Below, in pieces: positions 1 to 11,770 of a stretch of 64,000 bases of DNA. Origin of the DNA: Liolophura sinensis (taxonomy: Eukaryota > Mollusca > Polyplacophora > Chitonida > Chitonidae); assembly GCF_032854445.1 (NCBI RefSeq), contig NC_088298.1, positions 9,533,504 to 9,597,503 on the forward strand, written 5' to 3'. The position numbers were made by a program, and so were the translations under genes. The notes below the pieces were generated by a model. That model searched no databases, was not told the origin of the DNA, and saw nothing but the letters and a program-made list of their open reading frames with translations. Within the stretch, counting starts at the first letter, position 1, and every line of letters starts with the position of its first letter.

Positions 1-1130
1 TCATTATTGTTTAACTGAGCAGTCAGGTTTTTAAAGGAGTGGTTAAGCAACCATTACTTAAGGTCATCAGAGCTACACGATGTACTGATGGAATTTAAAC
101 TCCTAACAAATGAGACAGCTTAAATATTCTAAACAACAGCGGTTTCTACAGTCACGTCGTCAAATTAGATCTTTTCTCAACAAGAAACCGATCGATGAAA
201 CTGTCAGATGCTAAATTATCCGTCATGCAATGCCATAAATAACACCATCTTGTGCTGAATTGACAAACACAGGCACAAGCTAACAGGCTTTTGATTTGTG
301 ATGGCATTATGCCACTAAGGTCTTGGAAAACACTGCCGAAATACACACGTTCAAACTTGAGGATGAATTTCCACTTGATAAAATCCACCACACCGCAAAT
401 GTAAGCCAATTTGTCATTAGGCAAGAGTGATACATGTACTGCCTATTACGACACAGGACAAACATCCACAAGACAACGATACTTTCAGAGCTTCGTCTAG
501 TGGTCGGTTTTCAAAATACAAAGAGAGGAACAAAAATAGTTCCAGAATGAAAGGCAAGCCATCTATATGCATTTATATATATCCATCCATCCAGCATTCA
601 GCTTGCAGTTGTAGTCTTTCCTTTTGCGTCTCCTGCCTTTTCTTCTGGAGAATAAACCATAAAATTAATGAGCATGAAAAGACTCCCGATGGAGACTATA
701 TCTGAGTAAACTGTTATCTTTGGTTGTTCAATCAAGCCAGGCATACACATATATACACATCTGTACAGTTGCTAGGCACTGGTACTGATTCACAGAATGA
801 CATACTCATAAGCAAACATGCAGAAATTCTGATTTTGAACAGTATTTTATATGTTCTTCAAAGCTGTACTGTAGCCAGTTTTATAGGTAGACGCAACAGC
901 AGTGCCACAGGAAAAACTGCAACCTTTGGCGAGCTCCTGACGCACTTCCCACTTGTGATGTTGAGATATGCATACCACATGATATGAATGGTCAACAGAC
1001 ATTAGACTGTGCAAATCGCCTCAGAGGCATTGTCCATTGCCAACATTATGTGCACATCTACACATGATATTGAAATGTAGATTCACCATCACAAGCCTGT
1101 ACTACCAACCCACCTTTACATTCTTGATCC
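1..1130. other. noncoding stretch, no recognised element
   Basis: AT-rich unique-looking sequence. Short open frames on both strands (up to about 90 codons) show no family motif, no codon preference I can see and no flanking splice consensus. I see nothing else here. Confidence 0.5.
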
Positions 1131-1132
1131 TG

Positions 1133-1133
1133 T

Positions 1134-1164
<31 letters not shown>

Positions 1165-1174
1165 CATATATATA
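1133..1174. repeat. (CA)n-(TA)n compound microsatellite
   Basis: An uninterrupted CA run passes into TA-rich sequence immediately upstream of the 64-bp satellite. The change from CA to TA is typical of replication-slippage loci. Confidence 0.9.
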
Positions 1175-1186
1175 GGGTATTCAAAA

Positions 1187-2347
1187 AGACCATGTAGCAG
1201 GCAGCAGACAGCTGTCTACAGTTGTAGCTGTAACCGTCTACTTTGGATATTCTGACCATAGCAGGCTGCAGACAGCTGTCTACAGTTGTAGCTGTAGCCG
1301 TCTACTTTGGATATTCTGACCATAGCAGGCTGCAGACAGCTGTCTACAGTTGTAGCTGTAGCCGTCTACTTTGGATATTCTGACCATAGCAGGCAGCAGA
1401 CAGCTGTCTACAGTTGTAGCTGTAGCCGTCTACTTTGGATATTCTGACCATAGCAGGCAGCAGACAGCTGTCTACAGTTGTAGCTGTAGCCGTCTACTTT
1501 GGATATTCTGACCATAGCAGGCTGCAGACAGCTGTCTACAGTTGTAGCTGTAGCCGTCTACTCTGGATATTCTGACCATAGCAGGCAGCAGGCAGCTGTC
1601 TACAGCTGTAGCTGTAGCCGTCTACTCTGGATATTCTGACCATAGCAGGCAGCAGACAGCTGTCTACAGTTGTAGCTGTAGCCGTCTACTCTGGATATTC
1701 TGACCATAGCAGGCTGCAGACAGCTGTCTACAGCTATCTCTGTAGCTGCCTACTTTGGGTATTCTGACCATAGCAGGCTGCAGACAGCTGTCTACAGTTG
1801 TAGCTGTAGCTGTCTACTCTGGATATTCTGACCATAGCAGGCTGCAGACAGCTGTCTACAGCTATCTCTGTAGCCACCTACTTTGGATATTCTGACCATA
1901 GCAGGCTGCAGACAGCTGTCTACAGTTGTAGCTGTAGCCGTCTACTCTGGATATTCTGACCATAGCAGGCTGCAGACAGCTGTCTACAGTTGTAGCTGTA
2001 GCCGTCTACTTTGGATATTCTGACCATAGCAGGCTGCAGACAGCTGTCTACAGCTATCTCTGAAGCTGCCTACTTTGGGTATTCTGACCATAGCAGGCTG
2101 CAGACAGCTGTCTACAGCTATCTCTGTAGCCGCCTACTTTGGATATTCTGACCATAGCAGGCTGCAGACAGCTGTCCACAGCTACCTCTGTAGCTGCCTA
2201 CTTTGGATATTCTGACCATAGCAGGCTGCAGACAGCTGTCTACAGCCATCCCTGTAGCCGTCTACTTTGGATATTCTGACCATAGCAGGCTGCAGACAGC
2301 TGTCTACAGTTGTAGCTGTAGCCGTCTACCTTGGATATTCTGACCAT
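1187..2347. repeat. 64-bp satellite array, about 18 copies
   Basis: The motif CATAGCAGG recurs every 64 bases (for example 1257, 1321, 1385) up to 2347. Each unit holds the perfect 12-base palindrome AGACAGCTGTCT, followed by a second near-palindrome CTACAGTTGTAG that is perfect (CTACAGCTGTAG) in one copy. Two subtypes alternate in the second half, one with GTTGTAGCTGTAGCCG and one with GCTATCTCTGTAGC. The period is not a multiple of three, so the array is not coding. The last unit breaks off after CTGACCATT. Confidence 0.95.
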
Positions 2348-3596
2348 TCAAAACAACAGTAACTGTGCAAGAATCACTTTCAATTCAGCTGCCCACTTTT
2401 GATCTCTGGCCGCCCTCTCTAATTCAAACTGAAAGCCCTGCATACACGTAACCTTGGCACATGGATGAACAACTAAATTTAAACTGAACTTATTTCTTGA
2501 TTCAACTTATATCACGACTTATCACTAGCAGAACCGTCATGGCTTGTACTCTTCCAAAACTTCGGAAATCTATTTTTCTCAACGTTCCGTTTTCTTATCG
2601 CAGTAATCTACACTGTACAAGTACATGTACATAGCATCCTATCAAAACCTAAAACCCAGGGCCCCGTTGTTTGAAACTGTATTAACTAGTACTGGTATTA
2701 AGTCATATTTTGTATTTAAATTTTTTAGCCAAACTCAATGCAACCAATGCAGTTCTCCAAAGCCAAAGTATAACAGCAGCAGATTTAGTTCATATTTAAT
2801 ATTATGTTAACCCACCTTTTTTTTTAAGCTAAGTACAAAATTGAGGACTTGGTTTAAACTTAAGTATGATATTAAGCCTTGAACCAGTTTTGAACAACCA
2901 GGCCCTGATGTCCAACATACACATCTAACATCCAAGTCTTTCAACACACACCAGAAAGAACCACCCAGAAATGAGCAGCCTTGTCTGAAAGGTCATTTCA
3001 TTCGATTCCAAATATATTTTTGTTTATTTCATGATATCTTCCTCGATGAATCAGGTGTTTTTGGCATTTTAAAATGGGCTGTCTGGGCTACAAAGAACAA
3101 GTTAAAGCACAGTAGTAATGTCCCATTATTTTGCTATCCACAAAATATGGTTGCTTCAATTGAACGTATTGCACAGATTATATTCATGTGACATTCAAGT
3201 TTAGCAGCTTAAAATCTAGTTTGAAACAATTTAGATCCTACCTGGCTCCGTTTTGATACCAGATGGACATGATGCAATACATTCACACCAACTGACAAGG
3301 GAACAACTACAATTATCAGGAACTTTACAGTAGCCTAGAGGGACTAGCTTTACACTAAATACAGTCATTACAGAGATTTACGGGGTGCTGTTTTCAATGT
3401 TCCCGGTAGGTCTGATTACCAACACACACCTGACACAACCTGGCACATCCTTAACTTTTGGGGGTCTCTTACATCGAGTCTGCTTCAGTTAGTTGCTACA
3501 TACACCCCCAAAGGCCACTAAATCTTACAGGGTTTCATTAACAAGGGTTAAATTTCAGGTAATGTTAATATCAGGGACTTGTACATGTGTACCTAT
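2348..3596. other. noncoding stretch, no recognised element
   Basis: AT-rich sequence with short homopolymers. No open frame with supporting splice sites was seen and no repeat family from elsewhere in the window was recognised. Confidence 0.45.
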
Positions 3597-3835
3597 AGAT
3601 GTACCGTTAATAACCTAAAACTTCGCCAAAAAAGAATTACATTTTTAAAAGCAAATAAATGTTTTGAAATATTACTTTTGGCAACTGACATTGATATTTT
3701 TGTTTTTCAGTATCAGGATGTCATCCTTCCATACAAATAGAACACATCTTTCTAAGACCAACAATTCTCAGCATTGGGTAAAATATGCAACTCCAGTCAC
3801 GGGCGAAGTTTTTGGTCATTTATCCTAATGTCAGG
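3597..3835 (+). repeat. dispersed repeat DR1, copy 1
   Basis: Aligns by eye with 6328-6560 and 11545-11770. Shared blocks in order are a CCTAAAA-type start, GCAAATAAA, a CATCCTTCC or CATCCCATC block, TTTCTAA, CTCAG and a final GGTCAT. The class is unknown: I see no tRNA boxes, terminal inverted repeats or coding frame. This copy is the most diverged at its left end. Confidence 0.6.
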
Positions 3836-4258
3836 TAGAAGCAATGTTAATCTCAGGTAATGTTAACTTTATGTGGGCTGTGTCACCTTACATGATAAAT
3901 TTTCGCGTAATAAACGTCTCTCAGGTGAAGCTTCAACACAAACTCTGTTATTATCGCATGGGCCATAATCAGAGACATGTAAGTTTTGGATGTAACACTT
4001 GCGTACCCAAACCAATCACACAGTAAGGCCACTAAATAGTAGCAACTGTAGAAAAAGAATATGACAGTTCACCAATAAAAAGTTAAACTTTCGTACGACC
4101 TTCTTTCCTTCACTGGCATAAAGATCTGTCAGAGTATCATTTGTTATTACAATTCTCTAAAATTTCTTTAATCATTATCACAATGCCATCTTTAAAGTTT
4201 ATAATCTGAGCCTTCAATTTTTTTTTTCTACATACATGTACATGCATGGCCCTGATCA
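3836..4258. other. noncoding stretch
   Basis: Contains a second copy of a CTCAGGTAATGTTAA block also present near 3554, so it may be the edge of a local duplication or of DR1. No gene is seen. Confidence 0.4.
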
Positions 4259-4476
4259 GGTTTATTTATTTATTTATTTATATATTTATTTCATTTTATG
4301 TTTCACGCTGTACTCAAGACTATTTCATTTGTATGACGACGGCCAGCATTATGATGGGGGAAAACCAGGTAGACTCCGAGGGAAAACCCACGACCTTCCG
4401 CGGGTTGCTGGCAGACCTTCGCACATACAGCCAGAGAGGAAGGCAGCAAATAGCTGGATTTGAACTCACTGACATG
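4259..4476 (-). mobile_element. SINE-A copy, minus orientation, 5'-truncated
   Basis: Starts with the complement of an AAAT tail (TTTATTTATTTATT), then the tail motif (CTGTACTCAAGACTATTTCA), GGCCAGCATTATGATGG, ACCCACGACCTTCCGCGGG and GAGGAAGGCAGC. It stops just past the B-box-like TTTGAACTCA, so the tRNA-like A box is missing. A SINE-B copy directly abuts it. Confidence 0.85.
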
Positions 4477-4481
4477 TACAT

Positions 4482-4829
4482 TTGAGTGCGTGCTTGGGGT
4501 TTAATGTCGTACTTAACAATTTTTCATATGATGACGAAGGAATCCTTAGAGTCTATGTAATGTGCCTCCTTTTTGCAGGATGGATTTCCATCGCTCTTTT
4601 ATGTAGAGCTGCTTACTGAGACGACTTACCAAAGGCAAGTAAGCCGCACCGCCAGAGCCAGTATACTGATACAGGTCAACCAGTCGTTACACCATCCCCT
4701 TCAAGGTGAACCTCAAGCAAGGGTGTAACTTTCTCTTTTAAGGCCTTAAATGTGACTTGACCCAGGATTGACCCTGGATCTGCCGCCTCACGAAGACGGA
4801 CGCTCTACCAACAGTGCTAACGGGGCCGG
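4482..4829 (-). mobile_element. SINE-B copy, near full length
   Basis: The left end holds TGCTTGGGGTTTAATGTCGT and ACTTAACAATTTTTCATATG. The right end, read on the minus strand, is tRNA-like, with an A-box-like TAGCACTGTTGGTAGAGC and a B-box-like GGGTCAATCC (complement at 4765-4774). It is flanked by the perfect 12-base direct repeat TGACATGTACAT at 4470-4481 and 4830-4841, as expected of target-primed insertion. That 12-mer contains the very common TACATGTA-type motif, so chance is not excluded. Confidence 0.75.
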
Positions 4830-4848
4830 TGACATGTACATGTATGAG

Positions 4849-4881
4849 TATATAATAATATAATATAATATAATATAATAC
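4849..4881. repeat. (ATAAT)n microsatellite
   Basis: Five-base unit AATAT repeated about six times just downstream of the SINE-B head. Confidence 0.9.
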
Positions 4882-6327
4882 TGTGATACCTTGAAAACAC
4901 ATAGCACAGAAGATGGTGAAATTTCTATATAATTCAAGCAAAAGAAAAAAAATTATTGAGACAAACATATTTGTGATTGGTAATGAACAAGATTCTGGTG
5001 AGGGTGATAGTCCTCTTTGGTTTGTTGACAGATAAACCCGCTTTCCTTTAATAATAAACACCTTTCACTTTCACTGGTTGTCTGTGAGAGTAATGCATTT
5101 TTAAAGTCTTTTAGTATAATAAATACATGTATCAAAGATTTATAACTACTGTACTACTTAGGAACTGTATTACATAGTGTATATATGATGTATTATTGGA
5201 CTTCAACCTCTAGGCATCATTCAGCCCAGGCTATACTTTTTCCTCTAAATTGTAACTACTGGGTCTTAACGTTTCAATGCTATACACTCTACATATGCCC
5301 CTGCCCCTATGATGCTTGATAAACCTTATCGCTTGTATCTTAAGGAGGTACATGGAAGTTCTACATTTCAATTCTAGGGTTTCTAATTTGAATTGGGTAT
5401 AGTTCTGCAATTTGAGTCTACACCTGGGAGACAGCCTTGGAATCCAAAAAATGTGGACAAACAAAAAATTTTAGTTCATAAAAGGGGCAATTTGACATAG
5501 TGATTTCTCGGAAAACACTACAAGCCATCTTATTCATTTAAAAATAATAATTAGCACATGCAAACTGCTCATCATTCATCTTGAATACTGAACAACAATC
5601 TTGCTGTCTGGCACGGGCTTGGATTCCACCACCAACACAGACTCCAATTACGTAAGTTGGTTCCATGTCGTCGGGACGTCTAAAATCAATAGCAGTTTGA
5701 CTACAAACTGGTCCCGTTAGAGTAATAACGCATTCATTGGCGGCTGAAGCAAACACAACAACTACACTTAAACACAGCTACGTAAGTGACTGTCTTCGAG
5801 GGAATAAAACAAAGCTGGCTAACCACCCCACGTGGCAAGATTTCAGTGTTATATACCTATCACTGGCCAAATTAACAGACAAAACAGATAAATTATGATG
5901 CATGGATCCTTGGTCACCGTGTACATGTAAAGGTATTACCCACAGAAACACTTAATATTTCCCTCACAACAAACAAGCAAATATACATACAACTGTAGTA
6001 ATACTGTTATTTTATGTTTTCGGGGGTTACAACATCACCGTGATGTCCGTTTGTGCTTTATGGCACAGCTGGGCGAATCAGTGCATTTTAACCTAGGCTG
6101 CCACAGGTATACAGGTACGAAATAAGGGAAACTGTCCACAGTATGTCTTGAAATTGATGTATTAGCCTCAGTGGATTAGCAAGGTACATGCACATCTACG
6201 ATTTAAGGTTTGTTATGAAAGTAGGATAATATCCTGATAGAAAAATGTAAGTGTCAGCAATAAATGCAATAACATTATGACATTTAGTGGCGTCCAAATT
6301 GCAATTTTTAGACCAAAACATTACACA
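4882..6327. other. noncoding stretch, no recognised element
   Basis: Open frames of 60-107 codons lie on the minus strand but have no motif, and one runs through the SINE-B head. Nothing else is supported. Confidence 0.4.
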
Positions 6328-6560
6328 TATAGGTCACTTACCCTAAATGACCTAAAATTTTGACCAACAAAATGCATCTTTGGAGGCAAATAAACGTTAT
6401 AAGACATTACCCATAAAATTGAAACTTACATTTTCCTAGCAGGATATCATCCCATCTTCCAAACAAACATCAGAAAGCCTTTCTAAAATAAATCAAACCC
6501 TCAGAATCTGGAAACATGAGCAGTTTATCCATGGATGAAATTATGGGTCATTTAGGTTGC
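6328..6560 (+). repeat. dispersed repeat DR1, copy 2
   Basis: Shares with copies 1 and 3 the order CTAAATGACCTAAA, AGGCAAATAAA, GAAACTTACATTTTC, GATATCATCCCATCTT, CCTTTCTAAA, CTCAGAATC and GGATGAAATTATGGGTCAT. A splice-donor-like complement (CTTACC) inside it also occurs in the family, so it should not be read as a gene signal. Confidence 0.7.
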
Positions 6561-6821
6561 TTCGGGGTTTAAGCACAACTTCAAATATTAATTTGTTGAT
6601 TGCACTCACAGGTGTCGCTTTGAACATTGCTGATAAAGTTGTCAATGGTGACTTACAAGTAATGTTAGTTACAGCACTGCCTCTCTTGAAAAGAAGACAG
6701 TAAACTGACATCAGACTGCAAAACGAGGCATGAAGTTTAGTCATTTCTGACATCTTAGACAACTTCATGTACAAATGAACAGTAATGTGCTCGACAACAG
6801 TGATGCAATATTGCCAAAGCA

Positions 6822-7143
6822 GCGTTAAGCCATAATCATTCAATCATTCATTCTTTTTCAGCCTTAATCATTCAATCATTCTTTCATGTTAAGCCATAAT
6901 TATCCATTCTTGTTAAGCTATAAATCATTCATTTGTGTTAAGTCATAATCATTCAATCATTCATTCATGTTAAACCATAATCATTCAAACATTCAATCAT
7001 GTTAAGCAATAATCATTCATTCACTCGTGTTAAGCCATGGTCATTCATTCTTATTAAGCGATAATCATTAAATCATTCATTTGTGTTAAGCCATAATCAT
7101 TCATTCTTATTAAGCCATAATCATTCAATCATTCAATCTTGCT
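6822..7143. repeat. variable-length tandem array, 24-32-bp unit, ~11 copies
   Basis: GTTAAGCCATAATCATTC recurs at 6825, 6888, 6913, 6936, 6968, 7000, 7028, 7053, 7085 and 7110. Each is followed by one to three ATTC units, which explains the variable period. The unit resembles the (ATTC)n-tailed repeat seen at 27180-27280 and 46770-46955. Confidence 0.85.
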
Positions 7144-8350
7144 AAGTCAATTCAATATTAGTAGGCAATTTTTTCGCTGTGTAAATGAAACCAATTTCTT
7201 TATGTACAGCCACAATTATTGCCCTACACACACTCACAACCTGCACGTAGACAAAATTATGTTTAGCAGAGATAGAAATGTTCTTTGTTATCAGATCAAA
7301 CATGTACATGTATATTATCAATCTACATGGACATACATCCATGTAAACAATAGGGTAGTAATAACAGCATTCGCCTGTAAAGTATATAAAACAAAAAATA
7401 AACTGTGAAAATGATATATAATAAATGTACAGATAAACTGCAACAGTCTTTCAGTAAATTACATGAAATTTTGGTATTTGTGTTGGCTTTGACCGGACTT
7501 TAATGTCTGTAAATTTTAGTATATATTTAAATGCACCACCATGAATGCTAGTGAACTTTACTGAACAAATACCTGATGTCATGATCTACCTTAACTGTCA
7601 AACCCTGCCCAGCTGTTGTCCCTCATCATGTGTGTCCTCTCAAACTATATTTAAAACAGCAAATGACAGCTAGTCACCTAAAGTTTAGCATTTTTCAGAT
7701 GATGCACTAACCATGATTCATCCACATTACAAAGCCATTGATGAATTTCTGAAAAGCCGGATTTTTCTCTTATCAGAAAAAGTTAGCTGTTGGCATCGCA
7801 GTATCATTTCAATACCTTTAATGTGTTTCTGAAAAGTGCATTTTTTTTTTACATACCAAACATTAGGGTGAAATACACTACACGTAAACTCTGTAGCAAT
7901 GTTGAAAGAAGAATGTTTCTAGTGTCCCACATGTACATGTAATTTGTGTCCGCATAACTTGTTTAACTGACAGGCTATGTACTGTACAAGCACCACCCAA
8001 ACTGCTGCGAGATATTTACATAACACTTCCTGTCGAGTTTGTTCACAAACCTCAGCCCGACTCTTCATATTAGTCATCAAGTGGCCCAGTCAATTCACCT
8101 AGTTTTCATCGGGGAAGCAATTTTCAAACTGAGAATGGACTTCCTCTATAACTTCCTGCTAATTCCTGGCCCTTAAGAACAGCCATGTTCTCCCCACTCA
8201 ATAGAACTTCATTCATTCATAGGGTATGCATATACACTCTCATTTCTCGACAGAGAGCCATATCCCATCTTACAAAACAAATTTCAGTCAGATAAATTTA
8301 CCGTTTGTAACTTTGATAACTGGAGACAAAACAACACTGGTATGGATAGT
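7144..8350. other. noncoding stretch, no recognised element
   Basis: AT-rich. Two overlapping open frames near 7140-7408 on opposite strands have no motif. I see nothing else. Confidence 0.4.
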
Positions 8351-8354
8351 CAAG

Positions 8355-8470
8355 TTCAGGATTTTATAAAAAGCATGATTCTATCAGTTTACATTTGCCG
8401 TACATGTAGAATAAGGCCCTCAGAATATATATGTACTTCAACAAACATCGTGTAAACATGCCACAAGGTA
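8355..8470 (+). repeat. dispersed repeat DR3, copy 1
   Basis: Shares with 12805-12917 and 40028-40137 the order TCTATCAGTTTACA, AGAATAAGGCCCTCAGAATAT, a CAAC or CAAG block, AAACATCGTGTAAACATGC and GAAGAACTACAG. The class is unknown. This is the most diverged of the three copies. Confidence 0.5.
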
Positions 8471-8670
8471 GAAGAACTACAGAAGGGAGATCGTAAAATA
8501 TGAAGGAAAATTAAAATGAAACCTGATAAAAGTTTAATTTTGCAGTAAAAATGATAAAGCGGATACTACATAGTTCATTCAGTTTTTATTTTTAGGTGCA
8601 TTTCAGCAGTCGAAATATTTGGTCATTCACTCGCTTTTAAGAGCTCAAAATAAAAATGCTGACATCAAAT

Positions 8671-8855
8671 TGAGCCAAGCTCATGCTGGCTTCCTCTCCA
8701 GCTGTAAGTGGGAAGGTCTGCCTGCAAGCTGCGGATGGTTGTGGGTTACCCCCGGGGTCTGCCCGGTTTCCACCCACCATAATGCTGGCCGCTGTCGTAT
8801 AAGTAAAATATTCTTGAGTACAGCGTAGAACACCAATCAAATGAATAAATAAATG
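8671..8855 (+). mobile_element. SINE-A copy, plus orientation, 5'-truncated
   Basis: Begins at AGCTCATGCTGGCTTCCTC and runs through GGGAAGGTCTGCC, GCGGATGGTTGTGGG, GGTCTGCCCGGTTTCC, CCATAATGCTGGCCGCTG and TATTCTTGAGTACAGCG to a (AAAT)n tail. The tRNA-like head is absent. Open frames that cross it are artefacts of the element. Confidence 0.9.
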
Positions 8856-8859
8856 CAAG

Positions 8860-11029
8860 ATGTCGATACAAATCTGTGTGGGTTTGTGAAATCAAATTCC
8901 CCCTGGAAAACCACTAACCACTGGCAAAATATTCACAAATTTTTCCCCTCGTGTGATGTACACGGTATTAGTGGTCTTCAAGGAAGGCTTGCAGGGAAAG
9001 CTACAAATTTGCTGTACAAGGCCAAGACTGAACTCATACCCTCCTGTGTCTCAGCGACTGACAAACCAGTGTCCAAACCACTCAACCATGACCTGCTCAT
9101 TATGCTCTTGCTAGACACACAATCCACTGTAAGTACATGTACATAAAACAAGAGCAAATGTAGAGTTTGTTGGTGAAGATTTCCTGGGTGTTCTACCCTC
9201 GTGACCCTCAATTGATCCAAATGACCATGTCCAGCATACCATAAACTCGAACCCCACCCCACTAGGCCCTCCTTCTCTGCTGACTGTACATGTAACTCCA
9301 GCTATTACTTCACAGCTTGTAAACACAACTGGCCACTGGTCAAATTTGTCCCAAGGCATTCTGCTCTGGTATTTAGTGCTTCTGTGAGGAGGCCCCATAG
9401 GGATGGGTCCTCCAACTCTTGTACTTGAATGTCCCTAACAAAACCCAAGAGAGGAATGCATCCAACTGTTTCCAACTACATGTACATGTACATGTAGGTG
9501 GATGGATAACACAAATTATTTTTAATTTTCTTCAAAATATTGAAAGTTAGACTTTTTCAGCTGTACAATAAGTATACTATTTTTTTTTAAATCAACAGTG
9601 TTTAATTAACATGTATCATTTAAGTATCATGTATCTAACGTAATCATTTTATTTTTGCCTTTTTTTCCCCAGAATATTAATTTCTCATATCAATCCTGTA
9701 CAAACACATGCAGTATGTCTATAAATCATTTAATAACATTTTACTTACGTTAGTTTTGAGGACCAAGCTCCCTGCTTCTCTGAAATTTTACTATTTCTTT
9801 TTCCTTTTCGCTATGTACAGGTGTACTTGGTTGTCTCAAGTCAGCTGAAATGTTGCCTGGTTGCATGAAGGCACATATATCTGTTTCGCCTTACGTAATA
9901 CATTTTTCACTCGACACATATTGATTGATTCTTACTGATTCATGTATCTAATATACCACCTGGGGAGTTCCAAGTTCGAGCTCTTTTATTGCTGAGGGTA
10001 AAAAAAGTCCTACAACATCATGTGACATGTAATAAAAATGTTGGCCAACTTTTTATTACATATACCACAAGATGGCCGCCTGACCGTCTGAAATGTTATT
10101 TAGAGGAGAAGAATGAGAGAGAAAATTGAGAAGCAGAATATCTAAATACAGGCGAGATGTCAAAATCATCTACAAAAAAAACTGAATGTTCTGATATCAA
10201 ACTTTAAACGTGACATTGTGACCGTTCATAAAGAAATTTTCTGAAATACAACTCAAAATGAGAGCCCAAACTTTTTCCAGAATTAAAATGGCTCTAGATA
10301 TTCCCCTGCAGGTATACACTATAATACAGGTACATATATGTGTATGGCATGCGCTCCCTATAAGATCAAAGACATGCAGGTTGCACAGGCATACAACCAG
10401 TCCCAGGTATTTATGGAATATTTAAATATTCATAACAGCTAATTTATCAAACTGCTAAAGGAGCTCCTCAAAGCGTGACAGAAATGAAGAGAGCCAGGTA
10501 AGCTGCACTTCAGGTGTTACATGTGATCAAGCGCTTTCACGAGTTGCCTACCTGACACTTGTGCTGGCGTGCATGAACTACATATAACTAGGCCACTTTT
10601 ACGCCCTGCCCGTCTTTGTATACTTTTACTATTATGCCACTGGTAAACTAACATAGATGTAGATTTGACGGATTGACATGTACGCCCGTGTAGGAGCAGC
10701 ATAAAAATTTACCGCTGGCATAAATTTCATGTTCTGGTTCGATCCTCGATACCAAAGCCAGGAATGTGAGCATCAGCTGGAAAATACATCAACACTTGTA
10801 TGATGTGTGGGATCTGTTATGTTTAGAGGCAGGTAGAAAATACTAAGGAATTCAAGCGAAAAGGTGTGCTTGATCCGAGTTAGGCAAGCAGTGTCTCTGC
10901 ATAATCATTATAGAACAAGAGTTGACAAAACTGCCACACAAACAATATAGTATCTTTTTTAAAAAAGTGGGGTACATGTAAATGTAGCTGGATCATTGCC
11001 AGTTTTGTCCTGCACTAGCTAAAAAATTG
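8860..11029. other. noncoding stretch with one B-box-like site
   Basis: Mostly unique AT-rich sequence. At 10737-10746 is GGTTCGATCC, a perfect-looking tRNA B box with no convincing A box upstream, so it is probably the worn head of a SINE. A TACATGTA cluster lies at 9478-9497. Overlapping open frames at 8853-9398 have no motif. Confidence 0.4.
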
Positions 11030-11215
11030 CCAGAGTTGTCTGAGTGTCTGCCTCTCTAAATGTTGGTGAAGTTCACGGGTTCAATTCCAGGACTAGTCAT
11101 GTCTAAGACTGGGTACAAATTTCTTTGGCAAAAGCTCAGTATATAAGGTGTCACGTATTACATGTACTGGTGAGGTGTGGGGCCTTTAAGCCTGGGAATA
11201 AGCAGGGAGACAAGG
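11030..11215 (+). mobile_element. tRNA-derived SINE-like head
   Basis: Carries the B-box-like GGGTTCAATTCC, preceded by a GTCTGAGTGTCTGCC block that could be a decayed A box. It continues as GACTAGTCATGTCTAAGACT. The region at 50101-50160 has the same arrangement (GGGTTCAATCCCGGC then a GGCATGGAATTTGTACA block), so this looks like a dispersed family rather than a tRNA gene. No tail was found. Confidence 0.4.
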
Positions 11216-11544
11216 TCCATTACATGTCCAGTACCAAATAATATTCTCACAGGGGCAAATTGTTTGTTACCAGACAAAACTGCCATGTTGATAACTTTGT
11301 GAAACTTTGTTTAATAATGTGAAAAGCTGAAATATCTGCACTAACTTTACAAATTCTTTCCTGCTTTCACAGGCATGGTTTTTTAATGAAGCAGCATCAT
11401 AAATAAGACAGCATTACAGAGCCAGCCTTCATACATGTATTGTCAAGTTTGACTGAAATATTAGAGACCACTGTTACCCTCCAGCAATCCAAGTTATGTA
11501 ATATATTGATTTGCACACAAAGGCAGAACAGAGAACACATGCAA

Positions 11545-11770
11545 TGTACCCCAAATGACCTTTAAATTTAACCCACAAAAGTCCATTTTTAGAGGCAAAT
11601 AAAGGTCACAAAATCTTACTTTTTGGTGCTGAAACTTACCATTTTCTGGTAGAATATCCTCCCATGTTTCTAGCAAACCTTAAAACACCTTTCTAAACTT
11701 AACAGAGCTCTCAGAATTGGGAAAAATGGGCAAGTTAGTCATAGACGAAATTCATGGTCATATTTGGGTA
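11545..11770 (+). repeat. dispersed repeat DR1, copy 3
   Basis: Matches copy 2 closely: CCCCAAATGACCTTTAAATT, AGAGGCAAATAAAGG, GAAACTTACCATTTTC, GAATATCCTCCCATGTTTC, CCTTTCTAAA, CTCAGAATTGGG and GACGAAATTCATGGTCAT. Confidence 0.7.

Noticed and set aside
10680-10760. Possible tRNA gene (B box GGTTCGATCC)
   Set aside because: No A box, no acceptor-stem pairing and no cloverleaf; more likely a SINE head remnant.
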